From contig JAOZQB010000035.1 in NCBI GenBank assembly GCA_029932445.1, positions 1 through 18,236 on the forward strand: a DNA stretch of 18,236 nucleotides. The letters run 5' to 3'. The notes below the pieces were generated by a model, which worked only from the letters and a program-made list of their open reading frames with translations, was not told the origin of the DNA and did no database searches. Position 1 is the first letter of the stretch, and every line of letters starts with the position of its first letter. Source of the DNA: Bacteroidales bacterium. GTDB taxonomy: Bacteria > Bacteroidota > Bacteroidia > Bacteroidales > JAADGE01. Both the position numbers and the translations under genes were made by a program. Positions 6,651 to 13,656 of this stretch are shown here, one piece after another.

Positions 6651-7322
6651 ATGGAAATTAAAAAAAATCCCAAAGCAAATCTTGAGAAATACAAATTGAT
6701 GTTTTTAGCAATCGGTTTGATAATCAGTATCGGTGTATTAGTTTCAGCTTTTAACTGGTCGTCATCTTCGGCAAAATCCGATTTAAATTTAAATCAAAAT
6801 ATAACAGATGAGGAAATGATGGAAATTACTCGTCAAGATCAAAAAGAACCGCCGCCGCCTCCCAAACAAGAACAACAACAACAACAAACAATTGAGGTTA
6901 TTAATATCATTGATAATAACGAAGAAATTAACGATGATGTTGAATTAAATCTTGAGTTTGATGAAGAAGAAGATATTAATTTGGAAGACACCCAAGAGGA
7001 AGAAGATCAAATTTTTATTTACGTTAAAAACATGCCTGTATTTCCGGGTGGTGTTGTTGCTTTAAAACGCTACATTGCAGAACATGTTGTATATCCTGCA
7101 GTTGCACGTGAAAACGGAATAGAAGGAACTGTTTTTTTAAGATTTGAAGTTACTAAAACCGGAAAAGTCGGAAAAGTTGAACTCCAAAAAGGTGTTGATC
7201 CTTTACTGGACAATGAAGCAAGTAAAGTGATTAAAACCTTACCCAGATTTAAGCCCGGAGAACAAAACGGTAAAAAAGTAAGTGTTTGGTATTCAATTCC
7301 GGTAACATTTAAATTAAATTAA
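6651..7322 (+). CDS. TonB C-terminal domain protein, third of three, with proline/glutamine and acidic linker
   Basis: A 223-residue protein with one TM segment at about 16-35 and a TonB domain from FPGG at 131-134 to the end (EGTVFLRFEVTKTGKVGKVELQKG, then FKPGEQNGKKV and a final VTFKLN strand). The linker is striking: EPPPPPKQEQQQQQ at 66-79, then a strongly acidic stretch at about 89-119. The ATG at 6651 was chosen over a TTG 33 bases earlier because MEIKKNPKANLEKYKLMF then aligns with the start of the second tonB gene. A leader of about 96 bases with nested dyads precedes it, so it may have extra control. A strong terminator follows and closes the locus. It is the most TonB-like of the three. 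Confidence 0.93.
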   Translation: MEIKKNPKANLEKYKLMFLAIGLIISIGVLVSAFNWSSSSAKSDLNLNQNITDEEMMEITRQDQKEPPPPPKQEQQQQQTIEVINIIDNNEEINDDVELNLEFDEEEDINLEDTQEEEDQIFIYVKNMPVFPGGVVALKRYIAEHVVYPAVARENGIEGTVFLRFEVTKTGKVGKVELQKGVDPLLDNEASKVIKTLPRFKPGEQNGKKVSVWYSIPVTFKLN

Positions 7323-7346
7323 ACTTCCTGAAATTATTATATTTAA

Positions 7347-7372
7347 ACAGCCGTATATTCGGCTGTTTTTTA
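7347..7372 (+). terminator. Rho-independent terminator after the blaI-M56-tonB locus
   Basis: A perfect eight-base stem AACAGCCG (7347-7354) and CGGCTGTT (7361-7368) with loop TATATT runs into six T (7367-7372). It begins 25 bases after the third tonB stop and separates this locus from hflX. Confidence 0.9.
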
Positions 7373-7409
7373 TTAATATCTTCTGCATAATATTTTCTCC
7401 TGCATTTTA

Positions 7410-8606
7410 ATGATTGAAAAAAAATCACATAATACAAATATTGAATCCGAAACAGCCGTTGTTGTAGGAATTATCACTCAAGAGCAAACAATTGAACAGG
7501 TTACCGAATACCTGAATGAATTGGACTTTTTAGCAAGAACTGCCGGAGCAATTGTTAAAAAACAGTTTAAACAAAAACGAAATTTTCCCGATAACAAAAC
7601 CTTTGTAGGAAGCGGAAAATTTGCTGAAATAAAAGAATATGTTGAAAAAAACGACATTGATACGGTCATTTTTGATGACGAATTAAGTCCTTCACAACTT
7701 CGGAACATCGAAGGTGCACTGAAATGTAAGGTTCTGGACAGAACGAATTTAATTTTAGACATTTTCGCAAGCAGAGCACGAACGGCACATGCAAAAACAC
7801 AAGTGGAACTGGCTCAATACGAGTATCTTATGCCGCGATTAAAAGGTATGTGGACGCATTTAGAACGCCAAAGAGGCGGTATCGGTATGCGCGGACCGGG
7901 TGAAAAAGAAATTGAAACGGACAGGCGAATTGTAAAAGATAAAATTGCACTTCTTAAAAAAAAGCTTGAAAAAATCGATAAGCAAAAATCCGTACAACGA
8001 AAAAACAGAGGGAAACTTGTAAGAGTTGCTTTAGTCGGTTATACAAATGTCGGAAAATCAACCCTGATGAACCTCATAAGTAAATCAGATATTTTTGCCG
8101 AAAATAAATTATTTGCAACTTTAGACACAACGGTTCGCAAAATGGTTATTGAAAATTTGCCCTTTTTATTAGCCGATACCGTCGGGTTCATACGTAAACT
8201 GCCGCATCATCTTGTAGAATCATTTAAATCAACGCTCGATGAAGTACGAGAATCAGATTTACTGTTACATATTGTTGATATTTCTCATTCAAATTTTGAA
8301 GAACAAATAGAAATTGTAAATCAAACACTTGCAGATATCGGAGCCGGTGATAAAAAAATGATTACCGTTTTTAATAAAATTGATGCTTATCGTTTTATCC
8401 GAAAAGATGAAGATGACTTAACACCCGTTAAAAAAGAAAATTATTCCTTGGACGAATTAAAAAAAATGTGGTTTGCAAAAGAGAAAGATTCACTTTTTAT
8501 TTCTGCAAAGCAAAAACAGAATATTAGTGTTTTGAAATCAAATTTATATAAAGCAGTTGTTAAAATTCATAAAATCAGATATCCTTATAACGATTTTTTA
8601 TATTAA
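7410..8606 (+). CDS. hflX: GTPase HflX
   Basis: Ribosome-associated GTPase that binds the 50S subunit and splits or rescues stalled or heat-damaged ribosomes. All 398 residues fit the family. The N-terminal HflX domain spans about 15-200, with FVGSGKFAEI, DRTNLILDIFA at 110-120 and the glycine-rich RQRGGIGMRGPGEKEIE at 153-169. The G domain has G1 GYTNVGKST at 210-218, G3 DTVGF at 256-260, G4 NKID at 322-325 and G5 near SAK. It starts 37 bases after the terminator of the preceding locus, so its own promoter must overlap that region; I see no full consensus box. The next gene begins 29 bases after its stop. Confidence 0.96.
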   Translation: MIEKKSHNTNIESETAVVVGIITQEQTIEQVTEYLNELDFLARTAGAIVKKQFKQKRNFPDNKTFVGSGKFAEIKEYVEKNDIDTVIFDDELSPSQLRNIEGALKCKVLDRTNLILDIFASRARTAHAKTQVELAQYEYLMPRLKGMWTHLERQRGGIGMRGPGEKEIETDRRIVKDKIALLKKKLEKIDKQKSVQRKNRGKLVRVALVGYTNVGKSTLMNLISKSDIFAENKLFATLDTTVRKMVIENLPFLLADTVGFIRKLPHHLVESFKSTLDEVRESDLLLHIVDISHSNFEEQIEIVNQTLADIGAGDKKMITVFNKIDAYRFIRKDEDDLTPVKKENYSLDELKKMWFAKEKDSLFISAKQKQNISVLKSNLYKAVVKIHKIRYPYNDFLY

Positions 8607-8635
8607 CTTTGAAACTTACTGCAAGCAGCTTTTTT

Positions 8636-9529
8636 ATGAATAAATTATTCACATTTCTTTTCTTACTGATTTCTGTTCCGGTAATTTCGCAAAATAGAAT
8701 TAATTTAAATTATAAGTTTCAAACCGGAGACAGTTATAATGTTACGACTGACATTTTTTCGCAAAGTACTCAAGAAGTTGCCGGCAGTCCGCAAGAAGTT
8801 TCAATCCGACAACAAATAAAATACAATCTTTTATTTTCAAAAAATAATGCTGCTTCTGATTATAATATATCATTAAAATTCATAAAAATTACGAGTTTGG
8901 TTAATCAATCAGGATATAAACAATTTTTCAGTTCCGACAGTTCCGATAATAATATTTCAAAATTATTTCATCAGTTTTTATCTGAAACCTTAAATTATCA
9001 ACTTACCGAAAAAGGGAAATTATCGGCAAAATACACTATTGATTCATTATTCCCTGACTCATCGGAAGCCAAGCAAAAATTTATTTTTTCCGAATCCGTT
9101 GAACAAAAAGTATCAAATAATTTGCCTGTCAGCATTGTTTTTCCGGATTCATTAATTTCGGAAAATAATTCTTGGACTGTTCGCGATACCATTAAATCGG
9201 GGATATTTAAGTTTTATAATCAAATATATACACTTGATTCTGTTTCTGAAACAGAATATTTCATTTCAAAACATGCTGATTTTTCTTCCGATAAAAATAA
9301 TTTAATCCCGATGAATAGAGTTTACATTACATATAATGTGAGCGGAAAAATTAATACTGATTATGTTCTGGATAAAAATACTTGTGTTATAAAAAAAGGA
9401 CAAATAAACCAAACCGGAAAAGGACCCGTAAATATGAAATATACTGAAAATTCCGATCCGGCATATACCTGGAAAATGGAAATAAATAATATTATTAAAT
9501 TTACTTCCGAAAAACAAAAAACCGACTAA
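8636..9529 (+). CDS. Secreted protein of unknown function, resembling the DUF6263 type
   Basis: A 297-residue exported protein. MNKLFTFLFLLISVPVISQ is a clear signal peptide with cleavage probably after residue 19; no lipobox cysteine is present. The mature part begins NRINLNYKFQTGDSYNVTTDIFSQSTQEV and continues with alternating beta-strand patterns and a SEKGKL-like segment (LTEKGKLSAKY), which resembles DUF6263-type Bacteroidota proteins built on a lipoprotein-localisation-like fold. That assignment is by eye and tentative. The ATG at 8636 replaces a TTG 27 bases earlier because the signal peptide starts there. It lies between hflX (29 bases) and the permease (10 bases), so the three are probably co-transcribed. 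Confidence 0.75.
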   Translation: MNKLFTFLFLLISVPVISQNRINLNYKFQTGDSYNVTTDIFSQSTQEVAGSPQEVSIRQQIKYNLLFSKNNAASDYNISLKFIKITSLVNQSGYKQFFSSDSSDNNISKLFHQFLSETLNYQLTEKGKLSAKYTIDSLFPDSSEAKQKFIFSESVEQKVSNNLPVSIVFPDSLISENNSWTVRDTIKSGIFKFYNQIYTLDSVSETEYFISKHADFSSDKNNLIPMNRVYITYNVSGKINTDYVLDKNTCVIKKGQINQTGKGPVNMKYTENSDPAYTWKMEINNIIKFTSEKQKTD

Positions 9530-9539
9530 AAAAAATCTG

Positions 9540-10637
9540 ATGAATAAATTAAATTTATCCTTACAAGACATCTTCTTTTTTTTGATTTTAATTGTTTTAA
9601 CAATCGCATTTTACAATATTCTCAAACCATTTATCGGAGATGCATTTCTTGCTCTTATTTTAGTAATTCTTTTTAAAAGACCGTTTCGATGGTTTCGTAA
9701 AAAATTTAAAGATAATACAAAACGAGCTGCCGGTGTTACAACGGTTTTGATTGTTGTTGTAATTGTTATCCCGCTTATGTTTGTCGGTCTCGTAATTGCT
9801 AATGAAGCCGGTGAAAACTACACAAAAATTAAAGAACAATGGCCGGATATTAAAAAAGAACTTACGGAAAATAAATTAAAAGCACATTTTGAAAATGTTC
9901 CTGTTCTCAATAAATATGTTGAAAAAATAAAACTTGAAAACATCGAAAAAAAACTTGACGACTTTGTGGGTACTGCAACCGAATGGACAATTTCTCTTTT
10001 ACAAAGCACATTTACCGGCTTAACTTACATGCTTATCCACACATTTATTGTTCTGTTTTTACTGTATTTTATGTTTGCTGACGGCGATTCTCTCCTGAAA
10101 CGACTTCAATATCTTATTCCGTTAAAAGATACAGACGAAAAAACCTTGATGGACAATATAGAAAAAGTTACTGACGGGATTGTTATCAATTCATTTTTAT
10201 TAGGGGCTATTGAAGGAACGTACGGTGGTTTATTATTTGCTGCCGTAGGAGTGCCTTCACCTGTTTTTTGGGGGATTCTTATGACATTTCTGTCTATAAT
10301 TCCGATAGTAGGAACCAACAGTATTATGGTTCCGGCTTGGATTATTTATTTCCTTATCGGAGATTATTCATCGGGGGCAATATTGTTATTTGCCGGAACC
10401 GGAGCTGTTTTGATCAATCAAAATTTAATTCGCCCGAGATTGGATGCCAACCGAAGCGGTATGCACACGGCAATGGCTTTGATTGCGAGTTTGGGCGGCT
10501 TATTATGGTTGGGTATAATCGGTTTTCTTGCCGGTCCGCTTTTAACGGCATTATTTATTGTGATGTGGGATCTTTACGGAAAAAAATACAATAAACAATT
10601 GGTGGTAATGAATAAAGGCGATGAAGAATCCGATTAA
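9540..10637 (+). CDS. AI-2E family (YhhQ/YdiK/PerM-type) membrane permease
   Basis: A 365-residue polytopic inner-membrane protein of the AI-2 exporter/PerM superfamily. Two hydrophobic stretches lie within residues 8-46, another at about 63-87, followed by a hydrophilic extracytoplasmic segment (about 88-148) and a run of TM segments to residue 350. Family marks are the glycine-rich GVPSPVFWGILMTFLSIIPIVG region and VLINQNLIRPRLDANRSGMHT. Substrates in this family vary (autoinducer-2, Na+/H+ exchange) and cannot be told from sequence. It starts 10 bases after the preceding gene, probably the last gene of the hflX unit. Its stop overlaps the stop of the convergent carboxypeptidase gene within TTAA, with no room for a separate terminator. 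Confidence 0.9.
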   Translation: MNKLNLSLQDIFFFLILIVLTIAFYNILKPFIGDAFLALILVILFKRPFRWFRKKFKDNTKRAAGVTTVLIVVVIVIPLMFVGLVIANEAGENYTKIKEQWPDIKKELTENKLKAHFENVPVLNKYVEKIKLENIEKKLDDFVGTATEWTISLLQSTFTGLTYMLIHTFIVLFLLYFMFADGDSLLKRLQYLIPLKDTDEKTLMDNIEKVTDGIVINSFLLGAIEGTYGGLLFAAVGVPSPVFWGILMTFLSIIPIVGTNSIMVPAWIIYFLIGDYSSGAILLFAGTGAVLINQNLIRPRLDANRSGMHTAMALIASLGGLLWLGIIGFLAGPLLTALFIVMWDLYGKKYNKQLVVMNKGDEESD

Positions 10638-11776
10638 GAAACAAAATAAGTTTGAATTAAAAATTCGGCATCATCACCGATATTTACGGAAATAATTTCT
10701 GCTCCGTTTATATCAATTTCAAAATAAGCATAATTTTGTGATAAATCACCGATTTCCTCAATTTCAAAAATGTCTTTATCGTGCAAATTTCTGCTTCTGA
10801 TACCGATATCTGCCTTGTATTTCATATTATTATTAGGAATTGCAGCATTTCTGATAATATAATCAAATAATTTATTTTTTTTGTTGAACGGTATTTTCTC
10901 GTAATCCGTAATTTCTTTTATCACAAAATTATTATTACTGATTGAGTATAAAGCATATAAAATTGCAACAAAATTCAATTTCCGAACAATTTGCCTTTCC
11001 TGGTCATCGGCAAAACCGCCTGATTCTATTAGGATTGTGCTTGTTCCTTTTTTTTGGATATTATCGCCGAATGCCGTCGGCATAAAATCATCCGAATAAC
11101 GTCCGATTTGATTCGGAATAAAATTTTGCAAAACATCATTCATTTCGGCAATCAGTTGCATTGATTTTTTTCTGCTTTCATTAATTGTTTTTTCATTATC
11201 AAAAGCCGGTGTTAAAAAAGATAAAGTTGCAGGGTATTTTGTATTTCCGGCTGAATACCAAACATCTTGATCGTGAAGATTAAAACCGAAATCAGGATTT
11301 ACGGCATCTCTGTATTTCATTAATAATTTTGCTTCGGGACTTTCAAGTCGAAGCGCATCTCTGTTAATATCAATATCTTGTGCATTGCGTCTTTGAAATC
11401 GTTTTGCTCCGTCAGGGTTCAGCATCGGAATAAAATATAAGGTGCAATTTTTCAAAATCAATTCTGCCTCATCTTTTAAATCTCCGGGATGTTCAAAAAA
11501 GTTAAAGATGTCAAACAATGCTTGTGTTGCAGTAGGTTCATCTCCGTGCATTTGAGACCAAAGCATCACTTTAATTTTTCCGGTTCCGGCTTTTAACAAA
11601 TAAATTTCTCTGCCTTCAAATGATTTTCCGATTTCGGAAATTTTAAAAACACCGGAATTTCGGTTCTTAATCAAAGACAAAATATCATTATGCTTAATCC
11701 TTCGATGTGAAAGTTTTTGCTCTTTGTAGGTTTCGTATGTTTTATAAAGCTGATTTGCAAACATTTTTTTTTGCAT
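10634..11776 (-). CDS. M14 family zinc carboxypeptidase
   Basis: A 380-residue zinc peptidase that removes C-terminal residues or acts on cell-wall peptides. The zinc ligands are H77 and E80 in SQMHGDEPT and H168 in NLHDQD; E251 in TILIESGGF is the general base. N138-R139 in DIDINRDA fits the substrate-carboxylate site and NPDGAKRFQRRN is a family landmark. No signal peptide is seen: MQKKMFANQLYKTYETYKEQK is hydrophilic, so the enzyme is probably cytoplasmic or exported by another route. The C-terminal about 100 residues form a beta-rich extra domain, as in several Bacteroidota members. It is encoded alone, convergent with the permease gene, with a possible promoter at 11799-11806. Confidence 0.92.
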   Translation of the reverse strand: MQKKMFANQLYKTYETYKEQKLSHRRIKHNDILSLIKNRNSGVFKISEIGKSFEGREIYLLKAGTGKIKVMLWSQMHGDEPTATQALFDIFNFFEHPGDLKDEAELILKNCTLYFIPMLNPDGAKRFQRRNAQDIDINRDALRLESPEAKLLMKYRDAVNPDFGFNLHDQDVWYSAGNTKYPATLSFLTPAFDNEKTINESRKKSMQLIAEMNDVLQNFIPNQIGRYSDDFMPTAFGDNIQKKGTSTILIESGGFADDQERQIVRKLNFVAILYALYSISNNNFVIKEITDYEKIPFNKKNKLFDYIIRNAAIPNNNMKYKADIGIRSRNLHDKDIFEIEEIGDLSQNYAYFEIDINGAEIISVNIGDDAEFLIQTYFVS

Positions 11777-11798
11777 TTAAATTATTGAGTCCGGTCTA

Positions 11799-11806
11799 AA
11801 AAGGTA
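11799..11806 (-). promoter_or_regulatory. Possible -7 element of the M14 carboxypeptidase gene
   Basis: Reads TACCTTTT on the minus strand, seven of eight to TAnnTTTG counting the free positions, about 23-30 bases before the ATG. No convincing -33 box is seen. The stretch 11777-12034 between this gene and gldB shows no gene I can support. Confidence 0.3.
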
Positions 11807-12019
11807 CAAAGCATCTGATTTTGAAAAATAATTGAAACTTATTTAATTTATAATCAGTTTATTAATAAAGATGCTATGCACCTATTCTCGCAAAATTGAC
11901 TTTTTTAACTACACTCATTATTTTATATCCGCATCCTTTTGGAGCCCTAACTCATTTAATATCAATCTCCTTAAAGAGCATGACAAAATATTGTTTTTTA
12001 GACAGAGTTATTTTTATTT

Positions 12020-12034
12020 AACTCCTCCGGAGTT
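12020..12034. other. Small hairpin directly after the gldB stop
   Basis: Arms AACTCC (12020-12025) and GGAGTT (12029-12034) with a three-base loop abut the gldB stop codon. A competing pair, GAGTTA (12005-12010) and TAACTC (12019-12024), overlaps one arm. On the minus strand the following bases are AAATAAAAAT, not a T-run, so a terminator role for gldB is uncertain. Confidence 0.3.
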
Positions 12035-13045
12035 TTACGGATTATATTTTGCTCCTTCTAAAATTTTTCGGGCATCCTGTTCGTCCATTAAATTTTTCAA
12101 AGACAAATTTTTATTATTATCCATATATTTTTCAACGATTTTATACCCGATAAAACATCCTGCTCGCGGTGCGGAAACATCCGTAAATGCCGAAGTGTAC
12201 GGTCCGTCACCGGTCATTTTTCGAATTTCGTTTTTGTCCGAAGAAAAAAGCAATTTTTGTTCTGCTATATAGGACCAAGTTTTATTCTCATATTTTTCAG
12301 CCCAAGTCATTTGTCTTGCCGTATATCGCCATTTTAAAGTATCGGAAACTTCCGGCAACATACAATTCAAATAATATTGAATTTTGCCTTCGTAAATCAT
12401 TTTTTTCAACATATTATCTCCGTCTTCTTCATAAGGGTAATCAGCAACGGCAATGGCACGCATAATATCAACGGGTATCATTTCCTTAATCATACGTCGT
12501 TTTTGATACATGCTCCAACCCACTCTGTCATACAAATAAAAATACTTTTTACCGAGATATTTATCAAGAGCCAAACCGACTGTCCCTTTAAGCGTAACAA
12601 CAGAATAACCTAAAGATGAGAAAAACGTATAAATTTCAGGAACGGTGTCTTCCGGAAAATAATATTTATAATGTCGAAATGCTTTTTGAATTTCCGGAAC
12701 CTGTTGATTGTCAAAATCAGTAAACGTACTGTCCAAAATATGAGGAATATTTTCTGTTTTCCAATATCTTACAAACATATCCAAATTCTCGGGATAGGTT
12801 TTATCTTCCGAGGAACCTATTTCAGTTATCTGATAATTAAAGAGTTTGAAGAATTCACCGTATTTTTGCCTGTAGAGATTAACATAATAATCGGCACTGT
12901 CAATATTAAATTTAAATAAATCTTTTTCGAAATGCTTGGTTTTAATTTCAACTTTAACAGCCGATACATCAACATCAAATTTACTGTTACTTTTGCAAGC
13001 AAACAGGAATAAAATCGGAATAATAATTAATAGTTGTTTTTTCAT
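12035..13045 (-). CDS. gldB: GldB-like gliding-motility lipoprotein
   Basis: A 336-residue lipoprotein; the signal peptide ends in the lipobox LFAC with C17 as lipidation site. The body matches the GldB family: KVEIKTKHFEKDLFKFN near the start, LGYSVVTLKGTVGLALDKYLGKKYFYLYDR in the middle, and DGPYTSAFTDVSAPRAGCFIGYKIVEKYM near the end. In Flavobacterium, GldB is needed for gliding and for stability of the type IX secretion machinery. Homologues also occur in Bacteroidota that do not glide, so motility should not be assumed. The fold and the HEAT-like spacing of conserved aromatics resemble DUF2268-type proteins. It sits downstream of queG, separated by the transposase unit, whose left hairpin ends only about 15 bases before the gldB ATG. 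No gldC lies beside it. Confidence 0.87.
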   Translation of the reverse strand: MKKQLLIIIPILFLFACKSNSKFDVDVSAVKVEIKTKHFEKDLFKFNIDSADYYVNLYRQKYGEFFKLFNYQITEIGSSEDKTYPENLDMFVRYWKTENIPHILDSTFTDFDNQQVPEIQKAFRHYKYYFPEDTVPEIYTFFSSLGYSVVTLKGTVGLALDKYLGKKYFYLYDRVGWSMYQKRRMIKEMIPVDIMRAIAVADYPYEEDGDNMLKKMIYEGKIQYYLNCMLPEVSDTLKWRYTARQMTWAEKYENKTWSYIAEQKLLFSSDKNEIRKMTGDGPYTSAFTDVSAPRAGCFIGYKIVEKYMDNNKNLSLKNLMDEQDARKILEGAKYNP

Positions 13046-13059
13046 ATTTATATTAATTT

Positions 13060-13127
13060 CCCTCGCCTTTTAAGGCGGGGTTGATTGATAAAAATTAAAA
13101 TATTAGCAGTCCTTTAGGACTTTTGCC
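13060..13127. repeat. Left terminal hairpin pair of the transposase unit
   Basis: The outer hairpin has arms CCTCGCCTT (13061-13069) and AAGGCGGGG (13072-13080), with one G-T wobble. After a 25-base AT-rich linker comes GCAG followed by the inner hairpin with arms AGTCCT (13108-13113) and AGGACT (13116-13121), then TTTG. The transposase stop codon lies in the inner hairpin loop. The arrangement is an inverted, diverged copy of 13574-13635 on the other side of the gene. Confidence 0.75.
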
Positions 13128-13557
13128 TGTCAGAAGTTTCAAAATTAAAATTTTTAATAAATTCACTGTATTCTTCTTGAAATGTTTTTTTCTTGTGATG
13201 AATTTCTTGGTTCAGAATATATTTTCTTACTCTGTCAAGTTGAGATTCGCTGACAGAAACAGCAAAATATTCATCTTGCCATTCAAATTTATGTTTCATT
13301 AAACCTTTTTTATTTATCCAAAAAGAACTTTCGCCTTTAAGCAGTTGAACAATTGTTGCAATATTTTGATCACTATTTATCCGTAATAAACAATGAATAT
13401 GATCATTATATCCGTCAATTATATCAAGTTGAATGTTTTTTATTTTGGCATTTTCTGCAATGTGGTCAAATACAGTTTGTCTGATATTATCATTTAAAAA
13501 TGGTTTTCGGCTTTTTGTTGACCAAACTAAATGAACCCAAATTCTGATATACGGCAT
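13114..13557 (-). CDS. REP-associated tyrosine transposase (RAYT), IS200/Y1 HUH family
   Basis: A 147-residue single-strand DNA transposase. The start MPYIRIWVHLVWSTKSRKPFL is the usual N-terminus. The metal-binding HUH motif is H53-I-H55 in DGYNDHIHCLL, and the catalytic tyrosine is Y113 in RKYILNQEIHHKKKTFQEEY. The enzyme therefore appears intact. The ATG at 13557 was chosen; an alternative start 93 bases upstream would translate through the inner hairpin and give a non-family extension. The stop codon falls in the loop of the downstream hairpin. The gene lies between queG and gldB in the same direction, so it could be read from the suf-queG transcript. It is shorter than E. coli RayT, which is common for Bacteroidota members. 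Confidence 0.9.
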   Translation of the reverse strand: MPYIRIWVHLVWSTKSRKPFLNDNIRQTVFDHIAENAKIKNIQLDIIDGYNDHIHCLLRINSDQNIATIVQLLKGESSFWINKKGLMKHKFEWQDEYFAVSVSESQLDRVRKYILNQEIHHKKKTFQEEYSEFIKNFNFETSDRQKS

Positions 13558-13573
13558 ATTGTTAATTTTCAAA

Positions 13574-13635
13574 AGGGCTAAAGCCCTGCATTTTATTTTT
13601 AATCCGTTTACTCCGCCCTTAAGGGCGGAGTAAAC
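13574..13635. repeat. Right terminal hairpin pair of the transposase unit, including a 30-base perfect palindrome
   Basis: The inner hairpin has arms AGGGCT (13574-13579) and AGCCCT (13582-13587), with GCAG at its foot on the minus strand. After an AT-rich linker comes a perfect palindrome without loop at 13606-13635, arm GTTTACTCCGCCCTT, centred between 13620 and 13621. Compared with the left end, the inner stems differ in two base pairs, both changed on both sides so that pairing is kept. Confidence 0.8.
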
Positions 13636-13656
13636 AACAAAAATAATCAATCTTTC

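Larger units (their letters stand above)
13060..13635 (-). mobile_element. RAYT/IS200-like unit with paired hairpins at both ends
   Basis: About 575 bases holding one transposase gene bounded on each side by an outer GC-rich hairpin, an AT-rich linker of 21-25 bases and an inner hairpin preceded by GCAG. The two ends are inverted copies of each other. IS200/IS605 and RAYT enzymes recognise hairpins with a short guide sequence at their foot, so the layout fits the family, and paired inverted hairpins recall REPINs. Whether the whole unit moves, or the gene is resident and mobilises only the hairpins, cannot be told from one copy. Exact borders are uncertain. Confidence 0.65.

Noticed and set aside
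8609..8635. TTG start for the secreted protein
   Set aside because: The signal peptide begins at the ATG at 8636; the extension only puts extra residues before it.
10268..10594. Plus-strand 108-codon frame inside the permease gene
   Set aside because: It is a frame-shifted shadow of the AI-2E permease with no family pattern of its own.
11871..12272. Plus-strand 133-codon frame over the gldB 3' end
   Set aside because: More than half lies opposite gldB, and the part in the gap lacks a start context or recognisable motif.
13060..13635. CRISPR-like repeats around the transposase
   Set aside because: There are only two inverted, diverged hairpin pairs, not regularly spaced direct repeats with spacers.
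13558..13650. N-terminal extension of the transposase
   Set aside because: It would translate through the inner hairpin and half of the palindrome; family similarity starts at the ATG at 13557.
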